From Ophiosphaerella korrae (taxonomy: Eukaryota > Ascomycota > Dothideomycetes > Pleosporales > Phaeosphaeriaceae), in NCBI GenBank assembly GCA_028456385.1, contig JALNQF010000601.1, positions 1-20,466 on the forward strand: a DNA stretch of 20,466 bases, in the 5' to 3' direction. Each line of letters opens with the position of its first letter. Positions within the stretch are counted from its first letter, which is position 1. This document shows positions 1-10,482 of this stretch, piece after piece. A model generated the notes under the pieces. It searched no databases. It had not been told where the DNA came from and saw only the letters and a list, made by a program, of their open reading frames with translations. A program made the position numbers and the translations under genes.

Positions 1-490
1 TATCTTAATATAGTCTAGTTTTAAACTAGGTTATTTACTCTTAATATTCTTTCTAACTAACTATACTTTTTCTCTCTTTCTAAATTAAGGTCTCTATTTA
101 TACTTCTTATTATAGTATTTTACTATTTAGTTATATAGGAACTCTATATCTTATCTTAGCTAATTATATATATTTCTAAGTCTATTAGTAAAGTTTTTTC
201 TTCTTAGAGACTAAGATATCTAATTTCTTAATATCTAGTATATATTAGGCTTAAATCTATAGTTTATAAAAAAAAGTAATACTCTTATAACTTTATTTTT
301 TACGCTATTATATACTAACTATACTATAGGTAGTAACTATACCTAGTTATTCTAGTTATAGTTAAGATAGTATCTTAAATATTATTTTACAATTTAATTT
401 ATTTATTTTAACTATCTATTTATTTATAGATAATATACTATAGATATTATATACTATATTCCTAATTATACTATTATTATTCTTTATAGT

Positions 491-560
491 TTTAATATAA
501 ATTGTATATCTTTATCTATTATAATTTTAATATAAATTATATATCTTTATCTATTATAAT
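491..560. repeat. 35-bp tandem duplication inside Gypsy-1 integrase
   Basis: Units 491-525 and 526-560 are identical except for one base (G in unit 1, A in unit 2, a TpG to TpA change). The related copy Gypsy-B has a single unit here (about 13822-13857). The duplicated stretch covers the DRD segment around the second catalytic Asp of integrase. Because 35 is not a multiple of three it shifts frame: the first Asp (747-749) and the Glu-equivalent (406-408) come into the same frame only if one unit is removed. Confidence 0.88.
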
Positions 561-1982
561 TTTATCTAGTAGTCTATATTAACTAATTATAGTTCTTAAG
601 ACTTAGTATATAGTAACTTCTATCTCGCTTTTCTCTTTATATAGTCTAAAGTACAAGTACTTTATAAGTTTATCTACTATTATTAAGATTCTATTATATT
701 TAACTCCTAATATTAAGTTCTTAGACTTAGGTAGTTTTATAATAAAGTCTATTATAATAACTCTTTATAGTTATTTTCGTACTTCTACTAGTTATAATAT
801 TCTATATAGTATATATCTATTATATTTATTTCTATAGTATTCTATATAGTCTTGTAGTACTTCTATTACTAATTATCTTACTTTTAGAATATAGTAATCT
901 TATAGTAGTCTATCTAATATTTTATTAATACCTTAGTAACTATATACTAGTAATTTATAGAATTATTATATAAATTCTCTTTAAATTTTCTTTAGAATAT
1001 ATATTCTTCTATAAACTTATATAAATCTTTTTTAAATTTTTAGTTTTTCTATTTCTTTAAATACTTCTTTTATTATTTTCTAAATCTATTTATCTAGCTT
1101 ACTACTCTCTTTTTTAAGTATTATAGCTATTTTAAGTATATTTAAGACTAAATATCCTTCTTTATTCTTAACTAGAACTATATTAGTAGCGCTTACTTCT
1201 TCTTATAAGTCTAGTCTTCTACTAAGAGCGTCTATAAATTAGTTATCTTTCTCTTTTATATATATAATTTCTATATTAAATATGAATAGAAATTCCTACT
1301 ATCTTATATATTATTATAATAGTTCTTTATTTATTATAAATTCTATAAGATTTTTATAGTCTATATAGACCTTTATCTAATACTTTACTTTTTATAAGTA
1401 TACTCTCTATTATTTAAATACTTTATAGATTAAGTAATTAAGTACTACTAGCTTTATTTTCTTAGAGAAGTATTTAACTAAGTATTCTTTTTAGGTTTCT
1501 AAGTCTTCTTATATTAGTACTATTCTATAGACTAAATTAGATATATCTATTTTTACTATTACTAGTAGGTCTAGGTTATATATTCTAATAACTAGGTTCT
1601 TTATAAACTTTCTCTTAATATTTTTAAATACTTTATTATATTCCTTAGTTTATATAATTAATATATCTTTCTTTATAAGCTTTATTATTAGTTCTATATC
1701 TTTAAATTATTTTACTATTAACTTTCTATAAAAGTTTGCTAGTCTATAGAATTATTATACTTCTTTTAAGTTCTTTAGTGTTAGCTATTTATTAATTTAT
1801 CTAATTTTTTCTAAGTTAATCTTAATCTTTCTTAGTTTAATAATAAATCTAAGGAAGTCTATTTCTTTTATATAGAATTTGTATTTCCTTATTTTAAAGA
1901 ATATTTTAGCTTTTACTAATTTCTCTAGCACTTTATATATATATTATATATATTCTTCTTCTATTTCTAAGAATATAAAGAT

Positions 1983-1994
1983 ATTATCTAGGTA
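1983..1994 (-). other. Gypsy-1 reverse transcriptase YxDD box (reads YLDN)
   Basis: The minus strand encodes FIYLDNIFIF across this site, matching the Gypsy RT block F-V-Y-L-D-D-I-L-I-F. The first catalytic Asp is kept (GAT, 1986-1988); the second reads Asn (AAT, 1983-1985), a G-to-A change. This is the single clearest family marker in the left third of the window. Confidence 0.92.
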
Positions 1995-2888
1995 TATAAA
2001 TATAAATATATCTAAGTATTCTCTTAGTACTATATTAATTCTTTCTTAGAAGGCTACTAGTATATTTATTAAGCTAAATAGTATAACTAAATATTTATAT
2101 AGTCTATACTATATTCTAAATACTATTTTCTATTTATTACTTTCTTTAATTCTAATCTAGTAGTCAGTGTTCTAGATATCTAATTTTATAAAGATTCTTA
2201 CTTTTTATAGCCTATCTTGTATTATATTAATTTATAGTAATAGGTATTAGTTCTTATTTATAATTACGTTAGTTTTTCTAAAATCTATATAGAGCCTCTT
2301 ATTACTTATCTCTTTTTTATTAATAAATATAAGTCTATATACTACTAAAGAATTAGATTCTTATATCTATCTTTTTTTTAGTGCGTATTTAATAAATATT
2401 TATTTAATCTTAGATTCTTTTTCTATCTTTTTATAGACTAGGCTCTATTCTATATCTTTATTTTTCTTTAGATTTATTACTAAATCCTATAACTAATATT
2501 CTAGAAGGTAATCTTTAGGCTCTATAAGCTATTTTTCCTACTTCTTATATTTTTCTAGGAATTTTCCTTTATAAGTACTTATGTTAGCTTTTAATATATC
2601 CTTTTTAGTATAACTAATTTTTCTTATTCTCTAATTAATATATAGGTTAGTTATCTATAAATATAGTATTCTTAGTATTATATCTTACTTATTATTAATT
2701 GTTATTATATCTATAACTATATTTTTAATTTTTATCTCTTCTAGTTTAAGCGTAGAGAAAATTATTTTAAACCTAATAGGTTCTTAGAATAGTTTTCCTT
2801 TAATTATACTTAACTATCTAGAGTATTTCTTTATTATATACTTTATTCTTTATATTTCTATAAACTTCTTTAAAATAAAGTTTCTTGT

Positions 2889-2903
2889 AGCTCTACTATT
2901 AAT
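2889..2903 (-). other. Gypsy-1 aspartyl protease active site
   Basis: Minus-strand codons read Ile-Asn-Ser-Arg-Ala followed by TRNFI. This is the retropepsin signature I-D-S-G-A-T with GAT to AAT (2898-2900) and GGA to AGA (2892-2894), both G-to-A changes as RIP makes on the opposite strand. The catalytic Asp is lost, so the protease would be inactive. Confidence 0.85.
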
Positions 2904-4079
2904 TTTTAATTATACTTCTTTCTCTTAGTATATACTTATTTTTATAATATATAGGCCTCCTATACCTTTTAGCTTTTCTTAGTTAGGTAATTTTATAAAT
3001 TATCTATTTTTCTAGAGCTATAGCTTTATTTTAAGTTTATATTCTTTATATTTTAGATATTTATTATTTATATATTTATACTATAGTCCTCTTTAGACGT
3101 ATTTCTTAGTTAGCTTAGGTCTAGGCCTAACTACTATATATCTATCTTCTTAGATTATTTTCTATCTTTAGATATTTTCTACTAGAATTACTCTTATATA
3201 ATTATAGCCTCTTCTCCTTATAAGCTATACGTTATTATTTACTTTAGGGTTCCTATATATAATATAATTCTTATCTAAGTATAATATCTATAATACTTTA
3301 AAGTATACTAGATATTTTAGATCTATTATTTTATTATCTCCTTCTTAGTACTTACTTTTTCTAGGTATATCTATAGTTAGAATATAGTATACTACTAGTA
3401 CTTATAGTATATAAGCTTTATTAATCTATTATATCTTTTTTATAAAGTACTACTACTCTCTTTATATAAGTATTCTTTTTACTATAACTATATATTATTT
3501 TATCTATTCCTAAAATAGTATAAACTTTATTTTTTTAAGATTACGTTCTTTTTAGTCTTTATATACTTCTTCTATACTTATAACTATTAAGTATATCTAA
3601 ATAAATTTCTATTCTTTATTTTATTCTTTTATATCTATTATTATATAGCTATTATAGCTATATATATCTAGCTAGGTATACTTTATACTTCTTATACTAA
3701 CTTATTTCTTACTTTCTTATAGTCTATTAGAAGAAGCTATAGTAGTCTCTTTATTTTATACCTATTTTTTAGCCTAGATTAATAGTACTAGGGACTCTTC
3801 TCTTTCTAGATCTTCTACTCGTAAGTCTATTACGTATACTATTTCTTCTAGCTATACTTTTATTTTATTTTCTTTTATTATAGCTACTTTATATCTCTAT
3901 TTCTATAAGAACTATACTACTCTCTATTTACTAAAAAAATATATATAGTAGTTATTATTATAATAAAAGGTCTAATAGAGTATTATATATTATACTTCTT
4001 TACTCTTAGCTACTTTCTTTTAAGGTTTATTACGTACTTGTAGTACTTTCTTTTTTTTCTTAGTTATTTTTAACTAAGT

Positions 4080-5187
4080 TTCTTTCTTTAGGTCTTTACT
4101 TTTATAGTCTTTTATAAAGTGTCTTAGTTTTCTATATTTATAATATACTATATCTTTCTTCTTTTATAACTAGTAGTCTTTTATATAGTAGCCTTTCTTA
4201 CTATAATTAAAGTACGTAAAGTCTTTATTTTTCTTTTTTTTCTTATCTTTATTAGCGTTAAAAACTATAAGGTCTCTCTTGTTATAATTCTAGGTATAAC
4301 CTCTATATTTATTCTTCTTCTATTCTTAAAGATTATTATTAATATAGATTACCTATTATTTTAAAGCTTTTAGTATCCTAGGTTTCTCTATATATATTAT
4401 TTTATATTAGATCTTAGAGTTTAGTCTTTATTTAAATTATAATATTAAGGCTAACTTATTTTATTCTATATTTTAAGATAGTTATTTAAATTATAATATA
4501 TATTCTAAGATACTCTTACTTTATATAAGCTTCTTAAGTTTTTCTTTAGCTTATTAAGTAATATCTATATCTCTAAATACTACTCTTATTTATTTAGTAA
4601 AGTATTTATAACTTCTAAAAATAGCTCTAGTCTTATCTTTCTAGGCTATTAGAGAATATATCGTATAGTCTATCTAGTAAAGTTTATACTATCTTATTAT
4701 ATCTTCTTCTAAGTGTAGTCTAATATATATTACCTTTTTTTCTTCTATATTAAAGTAGAGTACTTATATATCTATTTAGAGTTACGCTAAAGCTATAAAA
4801 AGTCTTAGTTTCTTCTTTATTCTATTAACCTTCTTAAAGATAAGTATCTTTAGTAGTTTCTTTGTTACGCTTATTTCTAAGTATTATATTATTAATTCTA
4901 TTTAGTTTTATCCTTTAATAATAGCTCTAATCTAGGCCTTATTTTATTTTACATATTCCTAAAGTTCTTTATTCTAGGTTTCTAAGATATTAATTACTAT
5001 TTTTATATCTTCCTTTTTAGAGATTAAGTTATTTATATAGTTCTTAATATCCTTCTATACTATATTATCTAACTTATAACTACTTATAAGTACTTTAGCT
5101 ACTTTTCTAGTTAAACTTTCTACTATTATATTAGCTAGACTATATACTACTTATACTTTACTTCTTATAATAACTAAATTAGTAAAG
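4080..5187 (-). pseudogene. gag: Gypsy-1 gag (capsid/nucleocapsid), RIP-inactivated
   Basis: The gag part of the fused polyprotein, which would form the capsid and bind the element's RNA. Its frame begins almost at the LTR edge, and the first roughly 110 codons are duplicated in a second copy at 5618-5923. Both copies translate to the same charged, helix-like protein with stretches such as VAYSLANIIVESLT and YKLDNI, once TAA/TAG are read as Gln/Trp. The C-terminal landmark is a CCHC zinc knuckle at 4104-4145. The start codon is not identifiable, because ATG becomes ATA under RIP. The boundary with the protease region is approximate. Family placement is secure from the knuckle and from pol downstream; the N-terminal part has no motif of its own that I recognise. 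Confidence 0.8.
4104..4145 (-). other. Gag CCHC zinc knuckle, all three Cys lost
   Basis: Minus-strand translation reads YYKYRKLRHFIKDY. Reversing RIP at the Tyr and Arg codons (TGY to TAY, GGA to AGA) gives the canonical C-x2-C-x4-H-x4-C spacing: Cys-Tyr-Lys-Cys-Gly-Lys-Leu-Gly-His, then four residues to Cys. The His survives (CAC at 4119-4121) while the three Cys codons read TAT. This is the nucleocapsid RNA-binding motif and it fixes the gag frame. Confidence 0.88.
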
Positions 5188-5617
5188 TGTTATAGGCCTC
5201 CTATTATTAACTATAAGTACTTATCTTTAAAAGTTAGTAGATTAAGAGATAATAGTAAAAGCTTATATTAGAATCTATAATAACTATAAATAATAGAAGA
5301 TATTTTATAACTATTTTGTATTAGCGTTCTATAGTTAAAGGATTAAATTACTAATAGTATCCTAATAATATATATTACTACTAACTATATACTTGTTATA
5401 ATCTATTAATCTATAGTTACTAAGACTAATAGATTATAGATTATCTTAATCTATAATCTACTAATACTAAGAGTCTATAGATTATAGATTACTCTAGGTA
5501 TCCTAATTATATATAGCCTCCTAGTCGAGTTTATATCTTTTAAAGTTATATAAGTCTAGGTTAGTTATTATAGAGCTTATTAGTTCTATCTATAGCTCTC
5601 TTGTTACTCTTATAATA
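5188..5617 (-). repeat. LTR a: 5' LTR of Gypsy-1 (430 bp)
   Basis: Begins TGTTATAGGCC and ends TTATAATA (TATAACA after undoing RIP), the inverted TG...CA termini of an LTR. Gag follows immediately at 5187 on the minus strand, so this is the 5' LTR. Five other copies occur in the window (5924-6351, 6352-6756, about 10036-10482, 11458-11883, 13123-13563). It holds a perfect 14-bp inverted repeat with a 3-nt loop (5430-5443 and 5447-5460). No primer-binding site is recognisable next to it. Confidence 0.85.
5430..5460. repeat. 14-bp perfect hairpin in LTR a
   Basis: TAGATTATAGATTA at 5430-5443, TCT loop, and its exact reverse complement at 5447-5460. The same hairpin occurs in LTR e at 11696-11726, and a third half-copy lies near 5470-5490. 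In the least mutated LTR (13123-13563) the matching area contains repeated TCGCGA palindromes, so the hairpin is probably a RIP-altered GC-rich palindrome. Confidence 0.7.
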
Positions 5618-5923
5618 GGTAGTTTCTTTATTATACTTATCTCTAGTTATTAAGTAATTTATTCTATTTAGTTCTAACCTTTAATAATAGCTTTAATCTA
5701 TACTTTATTTTACTTTAAATAGTCTTATAGTTCTTTATTCTATATCTTTAGTGTATTAATTACTATCTTTATATATTCTCTAATTACTTTCTATATAGTA
5801 TTATCTAATTTATAACTACTTAGTAGTACTTTAGCTACTTATTTAGTTAAACTTTCTACTATTATATTAGCTAGACTATACGCTACTTATACTTTACTTC
5901 TTGTAATAACTAAATTAGTAAGG
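5618..5923 (-). pseudogene. gag: Gypsy-0: 5' fragment of gag, cut by Gypsy-1 insertion
   Basis: This stretch repeats 4852-5187, the first roughly 110 codons of Gypsy-1 gag, with scattered substitutions and a small deletion near the middle. It lies between two LTRs: LTR b at its 5' side (5924-6351) and LTR a at its 3' side. The simplest reading is that Gypsy-1 inserted into codon ~110 of gag in an older copy, the rest of which would lie left of the window. Under that reading GGTAG at 5618-5622 is the candidate target duplication; its partner is off window. Recombination between elements is the alternative. Confidence 0.82.
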
Positions 5924-6351
5924 TATAATAGGGTTACTAGGGTTAACTTCCTAATAAGCTATTAAGGTATTAGTAGATTAAAAGTTAATAATAAAAGCTT
6001 ATATTATAATTTATAATAACTATAAACAATAGTTAATTTATATATATAATATTAAGTATTAGCGTTCTAGGTTAGAAATTAGATTACTAATATTATCTTA
6101 ATAATACGTATCTTATTAACTATATACTTATACTAATCTATTTATATAATACTATAGATTACTACTAATTTATTTATACGTAACTATATATTTTCTTAAT
6201 CTATTTATACGTAATTATAGATTACTACTACGTATCCTAGTTATAAGTAGCTTCTTAGTTAAAGTTATTAATTTACTTATCTTATACTTTATTAGTATCT
6301 AAGTTAGGATTAATTAGTTCTATCTTAATTTCTCTTATTACGCTTATAATA
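5924..6351 (-). repeat. LTR b: 5' LTR of Gypsy-0 (428 bp)
   Basis: Same family and orientation as LTR a, starting TATAATAGGG (a TG start turned to TA) directly after the TTAGTAAGG gag edge, and ending CGCTTATAATA. It abuts a truncated LTR in the opposite orientation at 6352. Short insertions and deletions separate it from LTR a, so the two are not the paired LTRs of one recent element. Confidence 0.8.
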
Positions 6352-6756
6352 ACAAAGCTATAAAGTACTAAAAGAGTACTAGGTATATAGTTAGTATTAT
6401 AAGTTAAAGCTTTACTCTATATAATTTATATAAGCCTATAGTATTAAGTAAGCTATATAAGCTATTTAAGCTACTCTACTATATATAAGTAGCCTAGCTT
6501 AGATAGCTCTTTAATTAATAATTATTTCCTACTTATTTCTAAGCTTATATCTTATAATAGTTAGTAGTAATATATATTATTAAGATAGTATTAGTAATTT
6601 AATTATTAACTACAAGTAACAATATATTAATATTATAAGAATTATTCTATTATTTATAGTATATTACTAATTATAATATAAGCTTTTATTATTAACTCTT
6701 AATCTACTAATACTTTATAGTAATTACTTATAGTTAATAATAGGTAACTATATTAT
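6352..6756 (+). repeat. LTR c: inverted, truncated Gypsy LTR, split by a Copia solo LTR
   Basis: The pieces 6352-6394 and 6565-6756 together match the solo LTR at 13123-13563 from its ACAAAGCTA (about 13337) to its end, in the same orientation as that LTR and opposite to LTR a. Its outer end reads TATTATA at about 6756. The remaining roughly 215 bp is missing, cut exactly where LTR b begins. I infer that Gypsy-0 inserted into this LTR; the missing part could lie left of the window. The internal gap is fully explained by the Copia solo LTR and its target duplication. Confidence 0.75.
6395..6559 (+). mobile_element. Copia solo LTR (165 bp) with 5-bp target duplication
   Basis: Nearly the same sequence as the 5' LTR of the Copia element at 14491-14655, and of identical length. 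It is flanked by GTTAG at 6390-6394 and 6560-6564. Removing it plus one GTTAG rejoins LTR c as ...GGTATATAGTTAGTAGTAAT, which is exactly what the uninterrupted LTR at 13123-13563 reads. It starts TATTATAAG, which in the better preserved copy is TATTGCAAG (TGTTGCAAG originally). A solo LTR forms when the two LTRs of an element recombine and the interior is lost. Confidence 0.9.
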
Positions 6757-9700
6757 ACTTATAGACCTAGATTATTACTTTTAAGTATTCTTTTCTAAGT
6801 CTTTTAATCTTACTAAGTTATTTATATTCTAGGTACTCTTTTACTATATTTATATTAGCTATAAAACTAGTAGAGTATATAGGTATAATAAAGAGTACTT
6901 TAGTAAAAGAGCTTAAGAGTTTATAAGCTCTATATCTAATAATTTTTCTATTTATAGCTTCTACTATTACTTAGTTAGAAATATTAGTATTTATTATATA
7001 TAAGTAAAAGCTATTTTAGGATAGAGCTACTAGTAGTCTTTTAGAGCTCTAAAGCGTTTCTCTTAAGTCTTTAGTTATACTTACTATTACTTTTATATTT
7101 ATAAACTTTTCTAACTTATTTACTATAAAAGTAGGCTTTATAAGCTTATTAATAAAGTCTAGTATATTAGCTAAGAGTATTTATATAAGTAGAGATACTA
7201 GTACTTCTATAACTTTTTATATTATTTCTTTAGTATTTAATTTTAAAGTATTAATCTACTTAAGCTTCTTTACGTAGTTCTTTTATTTATCTATTTTTTT
7301 AAGAAGTTATTTTAGATTTACTTCTATTTCTATATAATTAAATTAGGTTTACTTAAATTTAAAAAATTTAGTTTCTCTTTTATAATTATTTTATATAACT
7401 AGAATAGGTACTAAGAGCTTTTAAGTTCTAAACCTTACTATAGTAATATATATAGTTTTAGTAATATCTTTTTTTACTTAATTATCTTTTATTTTAGTTA
7501 TAATATCTAGAATCTATTATATTCTTCTATACTTACTATTTTATCTTCTAAATTTTCTATTATACTTCTAAGTAAGTTTATTACTACTATTATCTAAGGC
7601 TATACTAGTTATTATATTATAGAGTTTAGTATTACCTAAGAGTTTATTTCTCTATACTTTAGGTTTTATATTTTTTACTAGATATACTAGATTATTATAT
7701 TATTCTAGTTACTTCTTACTCTAATCTATTTAATAAACCTTTAGTAAGATAGCTCTATACTCTATTAATATCTTCTAGTCTCTAGATTAAACTAAATCTA
7801 TCTATTAAGTATTAAGGCTTTTCTTTCTTTATAGTTATTAATATAGTAATTTAAGTCTTTATACTTAATATACTTATAAAAGTCTAAACTTATACTTACT
7901 ATATTATTCTAATACTAAAGTCTTATACTATTTTAAAATAGTAGTAAAAGCTATTTTTAAAATTATAGCTTTATTATAAAAAGTATTACTAACTATAAGT
8001 TTACTATAGCTAAAGAAGTTTATAAATACTTATTTACTTTAATTTATTATTTTATAACTAAGTATACTTCTAGTAGCTAAATAAGCTCTTAAGCTCTAGT
8101 ATTTCGGTTATTTATAGCTATAAAAGTAATTACTTAAAGTTTTATTATTTTAAAGTATTTTATAAAATTATTAACTTCTAATTATATAACTTCTATTTCT
8201 AAAAGTATTTAGACTCCTTTTTATCTTTAAGTCTAGTTATTAGAGTTAAGTATAAGCTTTATATTAAGAAGCCTAAATATTTCTTTAGGTATTATATATA
8301 ACTATTTCTTATAGCTTATAAACTTTAGTATACTTATAGTTTCTTTAAAAGTTAAGTTAAAATATTCTACTTATTAGTCTCTTTATACTAGCTAGTTAAA
8401 TTACTTCTAGATTATTTAAAAGTTAAAGTCTTTTATATTTTTATTACTTAGGTTATATTTATTAAAGACTTTTTATAAGTAGTACTTATTAAGTCCTTTT
8501 ACTAAGTAGTATCTCTTTATAGCTTCTATAATTATTCTTACTTTCTAGTACTTTATAAACTAAGGGCTAAAGTTATTAAAGTAGTTTTAGAGAGAGAGGT
8601 TATCTATAAGTAAGTATTACTATAGCTAGGTTTAGAGTATTTTTTTTATTTTTTTTATTATACTTTATTAGACTCTTAGAACTTATTTCGTATTTCTTCT
8701 TTAACCTTTACTTAATCTTTAGCTTTCTCTACCTCTATAAACTTAATTATACTTTATTTAATAATATTATAAATCTAATTTCTAATAAGCTATCTATAAA
8801 AGAATACTTATTCTTTAATACTATCTAGAAACTCTATTATATTAATACTAGTAAACTAAAACTTTTTATATATAAATAGGTTTTATTTACTAATATATAT
8901 TCTACTATTATATTTTACTATTATTTTAATAGCTACTATAAGCTAGATAAATATTTTTAAAAATATTTTAATTATTAGTTAGAGTATATTTAGGATAGTA
9001 GAGCTATTATATATTATTAGTATACTAATTCTTTTAGGTATATTTTATAGTTCTTTAGGTATTAGGTTTAGATATTCTAAGTTATATAAAGAAGTTCTTA
9101 GCTAGTAAAGAGATAGCTTTAGTATAGTTTTTTTATTAGATAGTAGGTTAGATCTTATAACTTAAAATTACTTTATAATATTTTTTTTTTTACTCCTTTT
9201 TTTATACGTTATTTATCTATAATTATAGTATACTACTTACTACTACTAAGCTATTTCTTCTTGCTATACTACTTATTATCTTTTTCTATCCTTACTATTT
9301 CTTACTAGTTATTTTTCTATTTTAATATTCTTATTATCTATACTTTTACTAGCTATTTATTAAGTACCTAAAGGCTTATTAAGAGCTTCTCTAATATTTC
9401 TTATTAGCTTTTTTTATTTATAGCTAGTTATACTACTAGCCTTTTATACTACTTATAGCTCTTTAGGTTTTAGGCTCTATATATTTATAGTATATTCTTG
9501 TTTTTATACTTATACTTATACTATACCTATTTTTATATAAAATAAGTTTACTTATTTTAAGTTTTATATATATACTTATTCTTATACTTATTCTTATACT
9601 TATTCTTATACTTATTCTTATACTTATTCCTATACCTTATATAATAGTACGTAAGCTAGCGCTCTTAAAGCTAAAGTTATAAGTTTAAGTTTTATATTAG

Positions 9701-10035
9701 TTACTATTTATTATAGAGTACTATATACCTAATATAAATCTAGGGCCTAAGAGCTTATTAGCTTTAGAGAACTTAAACTTTATAAGCTAAACTAACTCTA
9801 AATATTATTTATACTTCTATAGATTATATTTTATAACCTAAGAGTTTATTAGCTCTTTTATATCTTTTTTCCTTAATAGTTTACTTTTTTATAAAGCTTT
9901 TAGTACTTATATTTCTTTAGTAACTACTTACTTCTTTTTATTATTCTTTTCTTTATAATACTTTACTATACTATTTAATTTATTTATTCTAATTACTTAT
10001 TTATTTATAGATAGTATACTTTTAATATTAAATAT
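6757..10035. other. Unrecognised, heavily RIP-mutated repeat block X
   Basis: About 3.3 kb with no motif I can assign. It is bounded by LTR c on the left and LTR d on the right and is among the most AT-rich parts of the window, C surviving almost only before T. The minus strand has the more protein-like translation: charged, Gln-rich if TAA/TAG are read as Gln, in one frame from about 10020 to about 7300. Examples of local text are KDFNF, EYFNLTFKETI and NYYINNYKERKALI. An A/T homopolymer at 7294-7300 is where the apparent frame changes before about 6790. Open frames mean little in RIPped DNA, so direction and coding nature are unproven. Its RIP load implies that it was once repetitive, so another transposon or a duplicated gene is likely. 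Confidence 0.45.
9571..9640. repeat. 12-bp minisatellite, five units
   Basis: TATACTTATTCT repeats at 9571, 9583, 9595, 9607 and 9619 (last unit with one mismatch), then a degenerate partial unit to 9640. Related TATACT pieces occur at 9515-9535. On the minus strand one frame gives alternating residues (R-I-S-I), which before RIP could have been Gly-Thr repeats (GGA ACA GGT ACA); other frames would give Val-Gln-Glu-Gln or Lys-Asn-Lys-Tyr. The choice depends on the unknown frame of block X. Confidence 0.85.
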
Positions 10036-10482
10036 TATTATAATAAAGTCTCTTATTATTAACTATAAGTAACTTCTTTATAGTATTAGTAGATTAGAAG
10101 TTAATATCTAAAATATATATTATAATTAAGTAAAAAGCTATAAATAATAGAATAATTCTTATAATACTAAATTATTATTACTTATAGTTAATAATTAAAT
10201 TACTAATACTATATTAATAATATATATTACTACTAACTATATACTTTTATTCTATACTTAATTTATAATATAATTTTATAAATTATTTTAATCTATTACT
10301 TTATTATATAAATCTTTAGATTACTTAATTTATTATATATAACTATAGATTACCTATATTATATATCTTAATTATAAGTTATTTTCTAATCTAAATTATT
10401 ACTTTTCTTATCTTATACTTTATTAGTACTTAAGTTAAAACTAATTAGTTTTATTATAATTTCTCTTATTACTTCTATAATA
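10036..10482 (-). repeat. LTR d: 3' LTR of Gypsy-A
   Basis: Same family and orientation as LTR a, with the core CTCTTATTATTAACTATAAG near 10050 and the end CTTCTATAATA at 10482. It lies on the 3' side of the minus-strand Gypsy-A interior (10483-11457), so it is that element's 3' LTR. It is more degraded than LTR a or e. The start is uncertain by about 10 bases because of small insertions. It borders block X. Confidence 0.72.

Larger units (their letters stand above)
1..4079 (-). pseudogene. pol: Gypsy-1 pol (PR-RT-RH-IN), RIP-inactivated
   Basis: The enzymatic part of the polyprotein: protease, reverse transcriptase, RNase H and integrase, needed to mature particles, copy the RNA and insert the DNA. 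Visible landmarks are a protease INSRATRNFI motif (2889-2903), RT FIYLDNIFIF around 1974-2000, RNase H KYFSKK near 1461-1475, an integrase zinc-finger remnant, and first catalytic Asp at 747-749 in IIIDFIIKLPKS. The catalytic Glu reads Lys (406-408). Some 800 codons separate the knuckle and RT motifs; that stretch holds the protease and the N-terminal part of RT. All anchors down to the 35-bp duplication at 491-560 share one frame. The C-terminus and any chromodomain are off the left edge. Confidence 0.9.
1..5617 (-). mobile_element. Gypsy-1: RIP-degraded Gypsy/chromovirus LTR retrotransposon, 3' end off window
   Basis: A minus-strand Ty3/Gypsy element. Reading leftwards from its 5' LTR (5188-5617) come gag with a CCHC knuckle, an aspartyl protease motif, reverse transcriptase, RNase H and a DDE integrase, in the gag-PR-RT-RH-IN order that defines Gypsy. 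Anchors at 5183, 4106, 2900, 1985, 1472 and 749 all fall in one reading frame, so gag and pol were probably a single fused ORF. Nearly every CpA/TpG has become TpA, giving many TAA/TAG codons at former Gln and Trp positions; the element is dead. A 35-bp duplication at 491-560 is the one frameshift I detect. Sister copies in the window carry a chromodomain after integrase; here that part lies beyond position 1. Its right neighbour is a gag fragment of the same family, suggesting self-nesting. Confidence 0.93.

Noticed and set aside
5188..6351. LTR a and LTR b as the two LTRs of one short non-autonomous element
   Set aside because: The 306 bp between them is the start of gag in the same orientation as in Gypsy-1, and the LTRs differ by many indels. 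Nesting of two copies explains it better.
6757..10020. A single intact or nearly intact gene of about 900 codons on the minus strand, with a clean frameshift at 7294-7300
   Set aside because: In RIPped DNA any TAA/TAG can be excused as a former Gln or Trp codon and TGA is absent, so long frames arise trivially. No family motif fixes the frame.
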